40,629 nt of DNA. Source: Scytonematopsis contorta HA4267-MV1 (GTDB taxonomy: Bacteria; Cyanobacteriota; Cyanobacteriia; Cyanobacteriales; Nostocaceae). The notes beneath the pieces were generated by a model. It made no database searches. It saw nothing but the letters and a program-made list of their open reading frames with translations, and was not told the origin of the DNA. The translations under genes and the position numbers were made by a program. Positions 33,498 through 40,629 of this stretch are shown piece after piece; the first letter of the stretch is position 1; the number at the start of each line of letters is the position of its first letter. The DNA is taken from positions 1 to 40,629 of the forward strand of contig JAHHIC010000106.1 of NCBI GenBank assembly GCA_019359035.1, in the 5' to 3' direction.

Positions 33498-34451
33498 TCA
33501 ATTTATTTGACTTCGCCACATATTCGCGTTTTTGCGTAAATACCCTGATAACAGCGCGTCGAATTGTGGATAAATAGGTAATCTGGGTACTAGTTCCCAG
33601 CCTGCTAGCTGTAAAATAGCTTTCAGCTTCTGCTCATTCAGATGGGGATAATCTGGATTCACCTCATCTTTCAGTCCAATTCCACCTAAATCTCTTGCAC
33701 CTGCTTCCAGACAACATAATAACCATTTACTATCATTCACTAAATTGGGCGGAATTTGAATAGTAATATCAGATGGGAGTATTTGACGGGCTTTATAAAT
33801 TACATATGGCAACTTGTGTGGGTCAAAAGCGCTTGCATCAAAAATTTGCTGACTTCCGGGGCTGTGAGGTTGCAAAATAACTTCTTGAATATGATGATAG
33901 CGCAGATGAATCTCGGCGATTGCTTCCAGAGTTTCCCACCAATCGTTTTCAGTTTCGCCAATACCCAGTAGTAACCCTGTTGTGAAAGGTATTTGCAACT
34001 CCCCAGCCCATTGTAACTGTTGCAGTCGCACTTTTGGTAATTTACTCGGAGCGTGCTTATGTACTGTTTTCAGTAATTTTGGCGTTAACTGTTCCAACAT
34101 TAAGCCCATTGAAACATTAATATTTTTTAACTTTTGCATTTCCTCAAAACTTAAAGGACCTGCATTTGTATGGGGTAAAAAGCCCATATTCAGCGCTAAT
34201 TCGCACAAATCATAAATTCTTTGCAGCCAACTTTGCCGCATTGGAGATAAAGGATGCACCTCCCCACTGAGTATTAAAATTTCACAAATATTTTGCTTTT
34301 GTAGTTCACGTAAAATATTGTTTGCTGATTCTAGAGTCATCCAAGGACTTTTACCAGGGTCAGCACGAAAATTACAGTAGCTACAGCGGTTAAAGCATTC
34401 GTAGGTAGGAACTATTGTGTAAGCGGGACTATAGGTTACGGTTGAAGTCAT
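33498..34451 (-). CDS. cofG: FO synthase subunit CofG (radical SAM)
   Basis: CofG, 317 residues, the radical-SAM half of 7,8-didemethyl-8-hydroxy-5-deazariboflavin (FO) synthase. The [4Fe-4S] cluster motif is C19-x3-C23-x2-C26 (ECFNRCSYC). GLLLGIGETENDWWETL, ILQPHSPGSQQIF and EAGARDLGGIGLKDEVNPDYPH are CofG features. In cyanobacteria that do not make F420, FO serves mainly as the antenna chromophore of DNA photolyase. CofH is not in this window. The start (ATG at 34451) overlaps the end of the upstream LuxR-type gene by one base (TGATG), so the two are translated together. Confidence 0.95.
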   Translation of the reverse strand: MTSTVTYSPAYTIVPTYECFNRCSYCNFRADPGKSPWMTLESANNILRELQKQNICEILILSGEVHPLSPMRQSWLQRIYDLCELALNMGFLPHTNAGPLSFEEMQKLKNINVSMGLMLEQLTPKLLKTVHKHAPSKLPKVRLQQLQWAGELQIPFTTGLLLGIGETENDWWETLEAIAEIHLRYHHIQEVILQPHSPGSQQIFDASAFDPHKLPYVIYKARQILPSDITIQIPPNLVNDSKWLLCCLEAGARDLGGIGLKDEVNPDYPHLNEQKLKAILQLAGWELVPRLPIYPQFDALLSGYLRKNANMWRSQIN

Positions 34452-35095
34452 CAGTCAACAGTCATTTGTTTTGCGTGAATATTTTTCATGTGCTTTTTAA
34501 CAGTGTTGATTGTAATATAAAGATGCTCTGCTATCTCTTGGTAAGACAAGCGAGCACGACGTAGTACCCACACTTCAGCCTCACGGTCTGTTAAACCATA
34601 TTTTTTTGCGTCAGCAATTGCAATACTTTCGCTAGTTTGGTTCAGGTCTTCCAAGGTTACTAGCAAAAAAGTTCGATTGCTTTCCAACTCTAGCCATTGA
34701 GCGCGAATGCGTAATTTTAGAGAGTCTGATTTTTTAACTTCTGACTCTATAACAATTTTTTCATTGGGAAATAATTCACGACTTTCTATTAAACACTCAC
34801 AAACCCGCCAAATATCTTCAGGTAATACGTTGAATGTTAACCGTTGACTGTTGGCCATTGACTGATAACTATTTTTTATTTTATCAGGCATTAATTTATG
34901 ACAAATACGTCGAGCGTATTCGTTTGCATGAATTAACTCTCCTTTGGGTGTTAGTACTAAAATACCATCAACAAAACTTTCAATTACAGCCTGTAGTAAA
35001 TAATTTTTTAATGTTTCTTTATCCAAATTATCGTAAAAAGTATATCTTGAGATAGATGTGCTATTGTCATTAAACTCTTCGGGTGTTAAAAACAT
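34451..35095 (-). CDS. PAS-LuxR type transcription regulator
   Basis: A 214-residue regulator. A PAS-like domain fills about residues 30-150 (SFVDGILVLTPKGELIHANEYA). The C-terminal LuxR/GerE helix-turn-helix is YGLTDREAEVWVLRRARLS and YQEIAEHLYITINTVKKHMK. No receiver domain, so it is not a classic response regulator; the signal may be read by the PAS domain. The gene is translationally coupled to cofG, suggesting control of, or by, FO or light-related conditions. ATG at 35095. The upstream 330 bases contain opposed TTGACTG repeats. The target genes are unknown. Confidence 0.9.
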   Translation of the reverse strand: MFLTPEEFNDNSTSISRYTFYDNLDKETLKNYLLQAVIESFVDGILVLTPKGELIHANEYARRICHKLMPDKIKNSYQSMANSQRLTFNVLPEDIWRVCECLIESRELFPNEKIVIESEVKKSDSLKLRIRAQWLELESNRTFLLVTLEDLNQTSESIAIADAKKYGLTDREAEVWVLRRARLSYQEIAEHLYITINTVKKHMKNIHAKQMTVD

Positions 35096-35265
35096 TGTAA
35101 TACCCCTATAAAAATTCGCAATTAATAATTGCTTGATGACATCATTGTGATTTTCTAAATCTGTATACGCAATGACTAAGTTGTAAATCTGGACAAAGTT
35201 TGGAAACAGGATTTCATAAGTTGAGTTTTACGGAATTTGCCTGAAGTAGGGTGAAGTTTTTAGTG

Positions 35266-35416
35266 GTTGATTGTTGACTGTTGATTGTTGACTGTTGACT
35301 GTTGATTGTTGACTGATAGCCAATTATCTATGGCTAACAACTGATGATTTTTTTACAACCGACAATCGACAACCAACAACCGTTAACAGTCAACAGTCAA
35401 CAGCCAACAGTTAACA
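35266..35416. repeat. Opposed TTGACTG arrays in the divergent promoter region
   Basis: About seven TTGATTG/TTGACTG units (35266-35316) face AACAGTC/AACAACC units (35356-35416). The arrays are roughly inverted and could form a long imperfect hairpin. They occupy most of the 330-base gap between the PAS-LuxR gene and the 346-residue gene, and the right array ends about 10 bases before the ATG at 35426. Confidence 0.88.
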
Positions 35417-35425
35417 AATAAAATT

Positions 35426-36466
35426 ATGTTAAAACTTAGTATTGAAAATTACTTTCCAGCCGAGCAACGTCGCAAGTATGTCTCTCGCTTGCAAGGACAG
35501 GTCGGTTTAACGCGCATTAGAGCAGAATATTTTGTGCGCTTGTGGGGTTATCTATTTCTTAAGCAGCAAGAAGATTTGGGGCAGAGTTTGCAAAATCCTT
35601 TAGCTGAACTGGGTGTACCGGAGGGTTTTATTTCTTGTACACATCAACAAGCGGCTGATTTGTTTTATTACGACAAAGAACGCGGAAGTGAGCGTGCTGC
35701 CGGAATGATGATTGATAATTTTGTGAATTTGGGTTTGATTGATAAACAATTTGATGGAAATTCTGTTTGTATTCGCATTCGTCCTCTGGCTAAAAACCTT
35801 AATTTTATTGAGGAGCAAGAGCTAGCCAAACTGGAGATGGATACTTTCAATCCTCGGACAGATGCAATTCCTGTTGCCCATTTGTTAATCCATACCTACG
35901 GTGTTCTTAAGACAAAAAATACTCTTGCACCCCAACAGATTGCGAGAAAACTCCGGGGTTGGGCACAGAGATATGTGATTATTATGCGTGTGTTACGTCG
36001 CACCGATAACCATCATCCAGTCGGATTTTACGTTCTTTATCCAACCGCAAAGGAATCTGAGGAAAACTTTTTTCTACCCCCTAGCAAAAGTCTGTATTTA
36101 ACTACCGATAACGAAATAGACCCAACAAAAATGGCTGTGCAAGGAGATTTGGATTGTACATCTGTGTTTCTGCGAAGTTTCTCAATCGATTCACGCTACA
36201 TGCAGCAAAATAACCTTTGTCTATTATTAAAAGACGTACAAAACACTTTGCGTCAGATGCAAGCTGATTTTCCAAGCCTTTGGGACTTTTATTCAATGGC
36301 TCTAAATCCTTCTGATGAAAAATTAGCATCCGCTTTGAGTTTCCAAAAAACAGGTCAGCAAGACCCCCAACTACGCATTCACTGGATTTACACACCAGTA
36401 GACCATTTTGCCGCATTGGATATTGATGAAGCTTTATCAAAACTGGAGTTCGTCGCTTTGGCTTAG
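35426..36466 (+). CDS. Conserved protein of unknown function
   Basis: A 346-residue soluble protein with no recognised domain: MLKLSIENYFPAEQRRKYV, FISCTHQQAADLFYYDKERG, HHPVGFYVLYPTAKESEENF and a C-terminal DHFAALDIDEALSKLEF. The N-terminal third has helical, possibly DNA-binding character (QQAADLFYYDKERGSERAAG); this is weak. ATG at 35426 follows repeats, with no Shine-Dalgarno. It is alone on the plus strand, 369 bases upstream of psbA copy 1. No cysteines or catalytic motifs stand out. Confidence 0.8.
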   Translation: MLKLSIENYFPAEQRRKYVSRLQGQVGLTRIRAEYFVRLWGYLFLKQQEDLGQSLQNPLAELGVPEGFISCTHQQAADLFYYDKERGSERAAGMMIDNFVNLGLIDKQFDGNSVCIRIRPLAKNLNFIEEQELAKLEMDTFNPRTDAIPVAHLLIHTYGVLKTKNTLAPQQIARKLRGWAQRYVIIMRVLRRTDNHHPVGFYVLYPTAKESEENFFLPPSKSLYLTTDNEIDPTKMAVQGDLDCTSVFLRSFSIDSRYMQQNNLCLLLKDVQNTLRQMQADFPSLWDFYSMALNPSDEKLASALSFQKTGQQDPQLRIHWIYTPVDHFAALDIDEALSKLEFVALA

Positions 36467-36496
36467 TCAAACATCTCGCTTTAAACCACAAAGGGA

Positions 36497-36521
36497 CGTT
36501 CGCGCAGCGTGCCGCTTCGGC
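36497..36521. repeat. CGTTCGCGCAGCGTGCCGCTTCGGC element
   Basis: The same dispersed element as at about 20686-20710 and 32549-32566. It contains GTTCGCGCAGCGTGCCGC with an inner palindromic GCGC. It is 20 bases past the stop of the 346-residue gene. Confidence 0.75.
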
Positions 36522-36741
36522 ATAGAACACTAAGAAACAAGAGTTTGAGAGATATTTTGCGTAAGTCCGGTTAAGTTCACTTGTGTGACCTGCGTTCCTA
36601 AGCGGTTAGTTTGATTATTTTAAGGATTGTAAACAAATAGCGATAGTAGTACTTACATTTATGTAAAGTGCTTTAATTACTTATATTGTAAAGTTTTTAG
36701 CTTTTAAAAAGCATACTAATAAAAAAATTTTGTTAAAAAGC

Positions 36742-36770
36742 TTTACAAACTGTAATAAACACTCTAATAT
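36742..36770 (+). promoter_or_regulatory. psbA copy 1 promoter
   Basis: A -35 box TTTACA (36742-36747) and -10 box TAATAT (36765-36770), 17 bases apart, a good sigma-70-type match. The predicted start near 36777 gives a 58-base leader that begins with a hairpin (CAGGTA 36780-36785 with TACCTG 36794-36799). Confidence 0.65.
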
Positions 36771-36779
36771 AAAAACAAG

Positions 36780-36799
36780 CAGGTAAACAAACCTACCTG
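36780..36799 (+). promoter_or_regulatory. psbA copy 1 leader hairpin
   Basis: CAGGTA and TACCTG pair over 6 bp around an 8-base loop. It lies within a few bases of the predicted mRNA start and 35 bases before the ATG. Confidence 0.5.
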
Positions 36800-36834
36800 A
36801 ACAATTCATACAAGCACATCGCAATTATAAAGAC

Positions 36835-37917
36835 ATGACCACAACCTTACAAAGACGCGAAAGCGCTAATGTATGGGAACAGTTCTGCAACTGGATTGCA
36901 AGCACTGAAAACCGCCTTTACATTGGTTGGTTCGGCGTATTGATGATTCCTACCTTGCTAGCTGCAACCATTTGCTACGTAATCGCTTTCGTAGCAGCAC
37001 CTCCAGTAGATATCGACGGTATTCGTGAGCCTGTTGCAGGTTCCTTGATTTACGGAAACAACATCATCTCAGGTGCTGTTGTACCTTCTTCTAACGCTAT
37101 CGGTTTACACTTCTACCCAATTTGGGAAGCTGCTTCCTTAGATGAGTGGTTGTACAACGGTGGTCCTTACCAGTTGGTAGTATTCCACTTCCTGATTGGC
37201 ATTTTCTGCTACATGGGTCGTGAGTGGGAACTTTCCTACCGCTTAGGTATGCGTCCTTGGATTTGCGTAGCTTATTCTGCACCAGTGGCAGCAGCAAGCG
37301 CAGTATTCTTGATTTACCCAATCGGTCAAGGTTCTTTCTCTGATGGTATGCCTTTGGGTATCTCCGGAACCTTCAACTTTATGTTGGTGTTCCAAGCTGA
37401 ACACAACATCTTGATGCATCCTTTCCACATGTTAGGTGTAGCAGGTGTATTCGGCGGTTCTTTGTTCTCCGCAATGCACGGTAGCTTGGTAACTTCTTCC
37501 TTAGTTCGTGAAACAACTGAGAACGAATCACAAAACTACGGTTACAAGTTTGGTCAAGAAGAAGAAACCTACAACATCGTAGCTGCTCACGGTTACTTCG
37601 GTCGCTTGATTTTCCAATACGCTTCTTTCGACAACAGCCGCAGCTTACACTTCTTCTTAGCTGCTTGGCCAGTAGTTGGAATTTGGTTCACCGCTTTGGG
37701 TGTAAGCACAATGGCTTTCAACTTGAACGGTTTCAACTTCAACCAATCCATCATTGACTCACAAGGTCGCGTAATCAACACCTGGGCTGACATTATCAAC
37801 CGCGCTAACTTAGGTATGGAAGTAATGCACGAGCGTAACGCTCACAACTTCCCTCTAGACTTAGCTGCTGGTGTTGAAGCTCCTGTTGCAATCAGCGCTC
37901 CTGCTATCAACGGTTAA
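36835..37917 (+). CDS. psbA: Photosystem II D1 protein, copy 1
   Basis: D1, 360 residues, binds P680, pheophytin, QB and the Mn4CaO5 cluster. Key residues all present: Tyr161, Asp170, Glu189, His190, His198, His215, Ser264, His272, His332, Glu333, His337, Asp342 and Ala344, with the C-terminal 16-residue extension removed after Ala344. Residue 130 is Glu (GRE130), the form linked to high light or the only D1 form in some species. The protein is identical to copy 2 at 39164. The last 15 bases before the ATG (CGCAATTATAAAGAC) are also the same in both genes. The promoter is listed separately, and a strong terminator follows. Confidence 0.99.
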   Translation: MTTTLQRRESANVWEQFCNWIASTENRLYIGWFGVLMIPTLLAATICYVIAFVAAPPVDIDGIREPVAGSLIYGNNIISGAVVPSSNAIGLHFYPIWEAASLDEWLYNGGPYQLVVFHFLIGIFCYMGREWELSYRLGMRPWICVAYSAPVAAASAVFLIYPIGQGSFSDGMPLGISGTFNFMLVFQAEHNILMHPFHMLGVAGVFGGSLFSAMHGSLVTSSLVRETTENESQNYGYKFGQEEETYNIVAAHGYFGRLIFQYASFDNSRSLHFFLAAWPVVGIWFTALGVSTMAFNLNGFNFNQSIIDSQGRVINTWADIINRANLGMEVMHERNAHNFPLDLAAGVEAPVAISAPAING

Positions 37918-37941
37918 TTTCTACCTTAAAGTTTAACAAAG

Positions 37942-37972
37942 AGCGCCTCTTAAAACTAAGAGGCGCTTTTTG
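37942..37972 (+). terminator. psbA copy 1 terminator
   Basis: An 11-bp stem (AGCGCCTCTTA 37942-37952 with TAAGAGGCGCT 37957-37967) with a 4-base loop, followed by TTTTTG. Perfect pairing. Confidence 0.9.
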
Positions 37973-38471
37973 CATAAATACACAAAATCCATTCCTCTAC
38001 CCTTCGGGAACACTTAGTGTACAGAGGAATTTAGCTTTAAGACAGGGAATTTATTCCCTGGCTTTTGATGCTTTTTGTACTTTTGATGATTTTTGTGCAG
38101 AATTAGAATATTAAATTAATGCCAAATTGGCGATACATATAGATGCGATTTTGGCTAATAGTATAATGTTGGCTGGATTTGATTGTGGACTGTGATACAA
38201 AAAATACATTAGAAATATTTATGATAATAAATTTTTTCTTTTGAATTTTGGCTAAATACAATTGATGCCACAAAAAGGGTTGTCACTTTATGATGCCTCT
38301 GTTCCTTTTTTAATAAGCTCTTCAGCAATATTGAAAAAGTTAAAAACCTGAAAAACCAAGATTATTGTTTCTATCCATCAGCCTACTTTAATCCTGTAGT
38401 TCTTGCGGATTTGCAATTCAATTGGCGATATATATAATAGCTTAGCCACTTACACATAAAGGAAAACCGAA
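37973..38471. other. Region between psbA copy 1 and the 145-residue gene
   Basis: About 500 bases with no gene. Two further hairpins follow the terminator: ATTCCTCT (37991-37998) with AGAGGAAT (38023-38030), and CAGGGAAT-TT-ATTCCCTG (38043-38060) followed by GCTTTTGATGCTTTTTG. Beyond that the sequence is AT-rich. Confidence 0.7.
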
Positions 38472-38909
38472 ATGCCACTTAGCGATGGTTTGAACGACCC
38501 AAATAAAAAGAACCAAGTCGTAACTAGCTGCACAGAATTGCTGGATTCACAGGTTTCTTCGATGGGAGGAGTTTCTGGTATTGCCATCAAAGCCAGCTAC
38601 TCCACAGTCAAAGGACTTGCACCTGGCTATTGCACCACAGCTATCGAGCGACTATTGCCATCATTCCTCACAGCAATTGACCCTATTTGGGATGAGGGTG
38701 TGCAAGGTGGTGACCCAGTTGGACACTTGACCCAAAATAGCTCGCGTACAGCAAATGCTTTACTTAGCATTACTGACTCTAGAATCGAGAAAAGCAGCAA
38801 CAATACAGTGAAAGGTATATATAGTAAACTTCGCAATTCGGCTCAGAAGCACGTGGAAAACGCTGTTCCTGAGTTGGCTAAGGTGATTGATAACTATACT
38901 AAGAGCTAA
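38472..38909 (+). CDS. Small conserved protein, DUF6918-like
   Basis: A 145-residue soluble helical protein: VTSCTELLDSQVSSMGGVSG, IAIKASYSTVKGLAPGY, AIERLLPSFLTAIDPIWDE, ANALLSITDSRIEKSSNNTV and SAQKHVENAVPELAKVID. The pattern, with 'GVSG.AIKA.Y..VK' and 'ALL..TD.R', resembles a family found in actinobacteria and cyanobacteria that I know as DUF6918; no function is known to me. The ATG at 38472 follows AAAGGAAAACCGAA. It lies between two identical psbA genes, transcribed in the same direction. Confidence 0.82.
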   Translation: MPLSDGLNDPNKKNQVVTSCTELLDSQVSSMGGVSGIAIKASYSTVKGLAPGYCTTAIERLLPSFLTAIDPIWDEGVQGGDPVGHLTQNSSRTANALLSITDSRIEKSSNNTVKGIYSKLRNSAQKHVENAVPELAKVIDNYTKS

Positions 38910-39070
38910 ATTAATTCGTCACTTGTAATCATAGAACACACAGACCTAACCCCCCTACCCCCCTTCCCTTGTAGGGAAGGGGGAAAAGAAGGGAAGGGGG
39001 AAATAGTCAATTTTTAATTTAAAATAAGTAAAACTAATAACTCGTATAAATCTTATAAACGTTACATAAC
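38910..39070. repeat. CCCCCTTCCCT-TGT-AGGGAAGGGGG hairpin and echoes
   Basis: An 11-bp perfect stem (38959-38969 with 38973-38983) with a TGT loop, followed by another GAAGGGAAGGGGG. It is a common cyanobacterial dispersed hairpin. It ends about 80 bases before the psbA copy 2 promoter. Confidence 0.8.
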
Positions 39071-39100
39071 TTGGTGAAATTTTGTAAAGTAGTGTAAGAT
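39071..39100 (+). promoter_or_regulatory. psbA copy 2 promoter (candidate)
   Basis: TTGGTG (39071-39076) and TAAGAT (39095-39100), 18 bases apart. The predicted start is near 39107, giving a 57-base leader that starts with a hairpin. A weaker match than copy 1. Confidence 0.45.
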
Positions 39101-39107
39101 ATAACCA

Positions 39108-39129
39108 TAGGCAAAAACGAAATCGCCTA
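39108..39129 (+). promoter_or_regulatory. psbA copy 2 leader hairpin
   Basis: TAGGC (39108-39112) pairs with GCCTA (39125-39129) around a 12-base loop. It ends 34 bases before the ATG, almost the same distance as in copy 1 although the sequences differ. Confidence 0.45.
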
Positions 39130-39163
39130 ACACATACATAACTTCAACCGCAATTATAAAGAC

Positions 39164-40246
39164 ATGACCACAACCTTACAAAGACGCGAAAGCGCTAATG
39201 TATGGGAACAGTTCTGCAACTGGATTGCAAGCACTGAAAACCGCCTTTACATTGGTTGGTTCGGCGTATTGATGATTCCTACCTTGCTAGCTGCAACCAT
39301 TTGCTACGTAATCGCTTTCGTAGCAGCACCTCCAGTAGATATCGACGGTATTCGTGAGCCTGTTGCAGGTTCCTTGATTTACGGAAACAACATCATCTCA
39401 GGTGCTGTTGTACCTTCTTCTAACGCTATCGGTTTACACTTCTACCCAATTTGGGAAGCTGCTTCCTTAGATGAGTGGTTGTACAACGGTGGTCCTTACC
39501 AGTTGGTAGTATTCCACTTCCTGATTGGCATTTTCTGCTACATGGGTCGTGAGTGGGAACTTTCCTACCGCTTAGGTATGCGTCCTTGGATTTGCGTAGC
39601 TTATTCTGCACCAGTAGCAGCGGCAAGCGCAGTATTCTTGATTTACCCAATCGGTCAAGGTTCTTTCTCTGATGGTATGCCTTTGGGTATCTCCGGAACC
39701 TTCAACTTCATGTTGGTGTTCCAAGCTGAACACAACATTTTGATGCACCCCTTCCACATGTTAGGTGTAGCTGGTGTATTCGGCGGTTCTTTGTTCTCCG
39801 CAATGCACGGTAGCTTGGTAACTTCTTCCTTAGTTCGTGAAACAACTGAGAACGAATCACAAAACTACGGTTACAAGTTCGGTCAAGAAGAAGAAACCTA
39901 CAACATCGTAGCTGCTCACGGTTACTTCGGTCGCTTGATTTTCCAATACGCTTCTTTCGACAACAGCCGCAGCTTGCACTTCTTCTTAGCTGCTTGGCCA
40001 GTAGTTGGAATTTGGTTCACCGCTTTGGGTGTAAGCACAATGGCTTTCAACTTGAACGGTTTCAACTTCAACCAATCCATCATTGACTCACAAGGTCGCG
40101 TAATCAACACCTGGGCTGACATTATCAACCGCGCTAACTTGGGTATGGAAGTAATGCACGAGCGTAACGCTCACAACTTCCCTCTAGACTTGGCTGCTGG
40201 TGTTGAAGCTCCTGTTGCAATCAGCGCTCCTGCTATCAACGGTTAA
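39164..40246 (+). CDS. psbA: Photosystem II D1 protein, copy 2
   Basis: Identical 360-residue D1 protein to copy 1, with Glu130 and all cofactor residues. The DNA differs by about 11 silent bases, all after roughly codon 150 (for example Val151 GTG/GTA and the His195/Pro196 codons), while the first 450 bases and 15 leader bases match exactly. This suggests recent gene conversion. Promoter, leader hairpin and terminator differ from copy 1, so the two are probably expressed under different conditions. Confidence 0.99.
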   Translation: MTTTLQRRESANVWEQFCNWIASTENRLYIGWFGVLMIPTLLAATICYVIAFVAAPPVDIDGIREPVAGSLIYGNNIISGAVVPSSNAIGLHFYPIWEAASLDEWLYNGGPYQLVVFHFLIGIFCYMGREWELSYRLGMRPWICVAYSAPVAAASAVFLIYPIGQGSFSDGMPLGISGTFNFMLVFQAEHNILMHPFHMLGVAGVFGGSLFSAMHGSLVTSSLVRETTENESQNYGYKFGQEEETYNIVAAHGYFGRLIFQYASFDNSRSLHFFLAAWPVVGIWFTALGVSTMAFNLNGFNFNQSIIDSQGRVINTWADIINRANLGMEVMHERNAHNFPLDLAAGVEAPVAISAPAING

Positions 40247-40283
40247 TTTCTAAAGTTCATCGAGTTTTAGCTTGCTATTTATT

Positions 40284-40316
40284 AAGTGCTCTCTCCGAAA
40301 GGGGGGAGTGCTTTTT
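40284..40316 (+). terminator. psbA copy 2 terminator
   Basis: AAGTGCTCTCTCC (40284-40296) pairs with GGGGGGAGTGCTT (40301-40313) through a GAAA loop; several pairs are G-U. A T-run (TTTTATTTT) follows. Confidence 0.8.
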
Positions 40317-40345
40317 ATTTTGCGTATCGTTGTCCCCGTACAAGA

Positions 40346-40390
40346 AACCCCACCCCCAACCCCCTCCCCGCAAGCGGGGAGGGGGCTACG
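40346..40390. repeat. GC-rich interspersed repeat copy (inverted)
   Basis: AACCCCACCCCCAACCCCC, then TCCCCGC-AA-GCGGGGAGGGGG and GCTACG: the 2416 element in the opposite orientation. Confidence 0.85.
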
Positions 40391-40420
40391 ATGGTATTAG
40401 GCACTTCGTCCAAGAATGTA

Positions 40421-40442
40421 GAGACGTTACATGTAACGTCTC
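40421..40442. repeat. Perfect 22-base palindrome
   Basis: GAGACGTTACA and TGTAACGTCTC are exact reverse complements. It is a dispersed palindrome; a decayed relative (GAGACCGTACATGTAC) is at about 7139. Confidence 0.85.
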
Positions 40443-40629
40443 CACAAGGGTAATATTTTCCGTGGACGACCAAATGTTGGCTAATATTTGTTTATGTTTA
40501 AGCCTACATTCCGCACCCAAACTGTCACAGAAGTGTTTTTACTGACTATTTTCTCTATATGAAGAGTAAAAAAACACTGACGTTGCCTGTATAGTCACAT
40601 TATTTACCTATCTCAGATGATATTTTAAT

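Larger units (their letters stand above)
36467..36834. other. Leader and promoter region of psbA copy 1
   Basis: Contains the GCGTTCGCGCAGCGTGCC-type element at 36497-36521, an AT-rich stretch, the psbA promoter and the leader hairpin (listed separately). No gene. Confidence 0.75.
40247..40629. other. Region after psbA copy 2
   Basis: No gene. It holds the psbA terminator, a GC-rich hairpin repeat (40346-40390) and a 22-base palindrome (40421-40442); the rest is AT-rich. Confidence 0.75.

Noticed and set aside
40330-40545. 71-codon frame after psbA copy 2
   Set aside because: Its start is the GC-rich repeat; no gene-like features follow.

Overview
The window is chromosomal DNA of a filamentous, probably heterocyst-forming cyanobacterium (Nostocales, Calothrix/Rivularia/Scytonema-like). 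The evidence is oxygenic photosynthesis genes throughout (ndhC-ndhK-ndhJ, rubA-ycf48-psbEFLJ, psaI, psbO, two psbA), a cyanobacterial SigF-type sigma factor, cofG, and heptamer repeats of the GGGGAGT and GCAATTC kind typical of Nostocales. The species cannot be fixed from the sequence alone.

Layout. 1-2.4 kb is accessory: a partial gene end, a possible 41-residue membrane protein, an antitoxin-like remnant, and a coupled DUF262 + HEPN pair that looks like a conflict/defence module. 2.4-7.0 kb is a photosynthesis block: ndhCKJ leftward, then rubredoxin, Ycf48 and psbEFLJ rightward, with psaI facing them across a terminator. 7.1-12.7 kb holds a 953-residue proline-rich protein of unknown role, a small conserved protein, a lipoprotein with a PilP-like tail, and sigF. 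psbO lies at 13.6-14.4 kb. 15.3-22.1 kb holds a very large TPR-STAND-WD40 protein and a companion P-loop ATPase. 23.1-26.5 kb has the division genes ftsQ and ftsZ, separated by an unusually long non-coding gap. 26.6-28.0 kb is a glutaredoxin-glutathione synthetase pair.

The hflX gene (28.9-30.6 kb) reads into a conserved-looking N-terminus with no ATG, GTG or TTG start. Beyond it are a long GGGGAGT array, a PemK/MazF-type toxin directly in frame with a truncated MazF, an antitoxin-like gene, two paralogous TPR genes, cofG and a PAS-LuxR regulator overlapping cofG, all on the minus strand. The right end has an unknown 346-residue protein and two psbA genes encoding identical D1 proteins (Glu130 form), with a small unknown gene between them. 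Both psbA genes have different promoters, but each has a small hairpin at its predicted mRNA 5' end at nearly the same distance from the ATG.

The window is rich in short interspersed and tandem repeats: a GC-rich palindrome ending in TTGGGGGTGGGG, a GGGTGGGCATCCTTGCCCGCC element, GGTTGGGTT hairpins and several heptamer arrays. Two of the heptamer arrays lie inside coding sequences in frame. No tRNA, rRNA, transposase or CRISPR array was seen.
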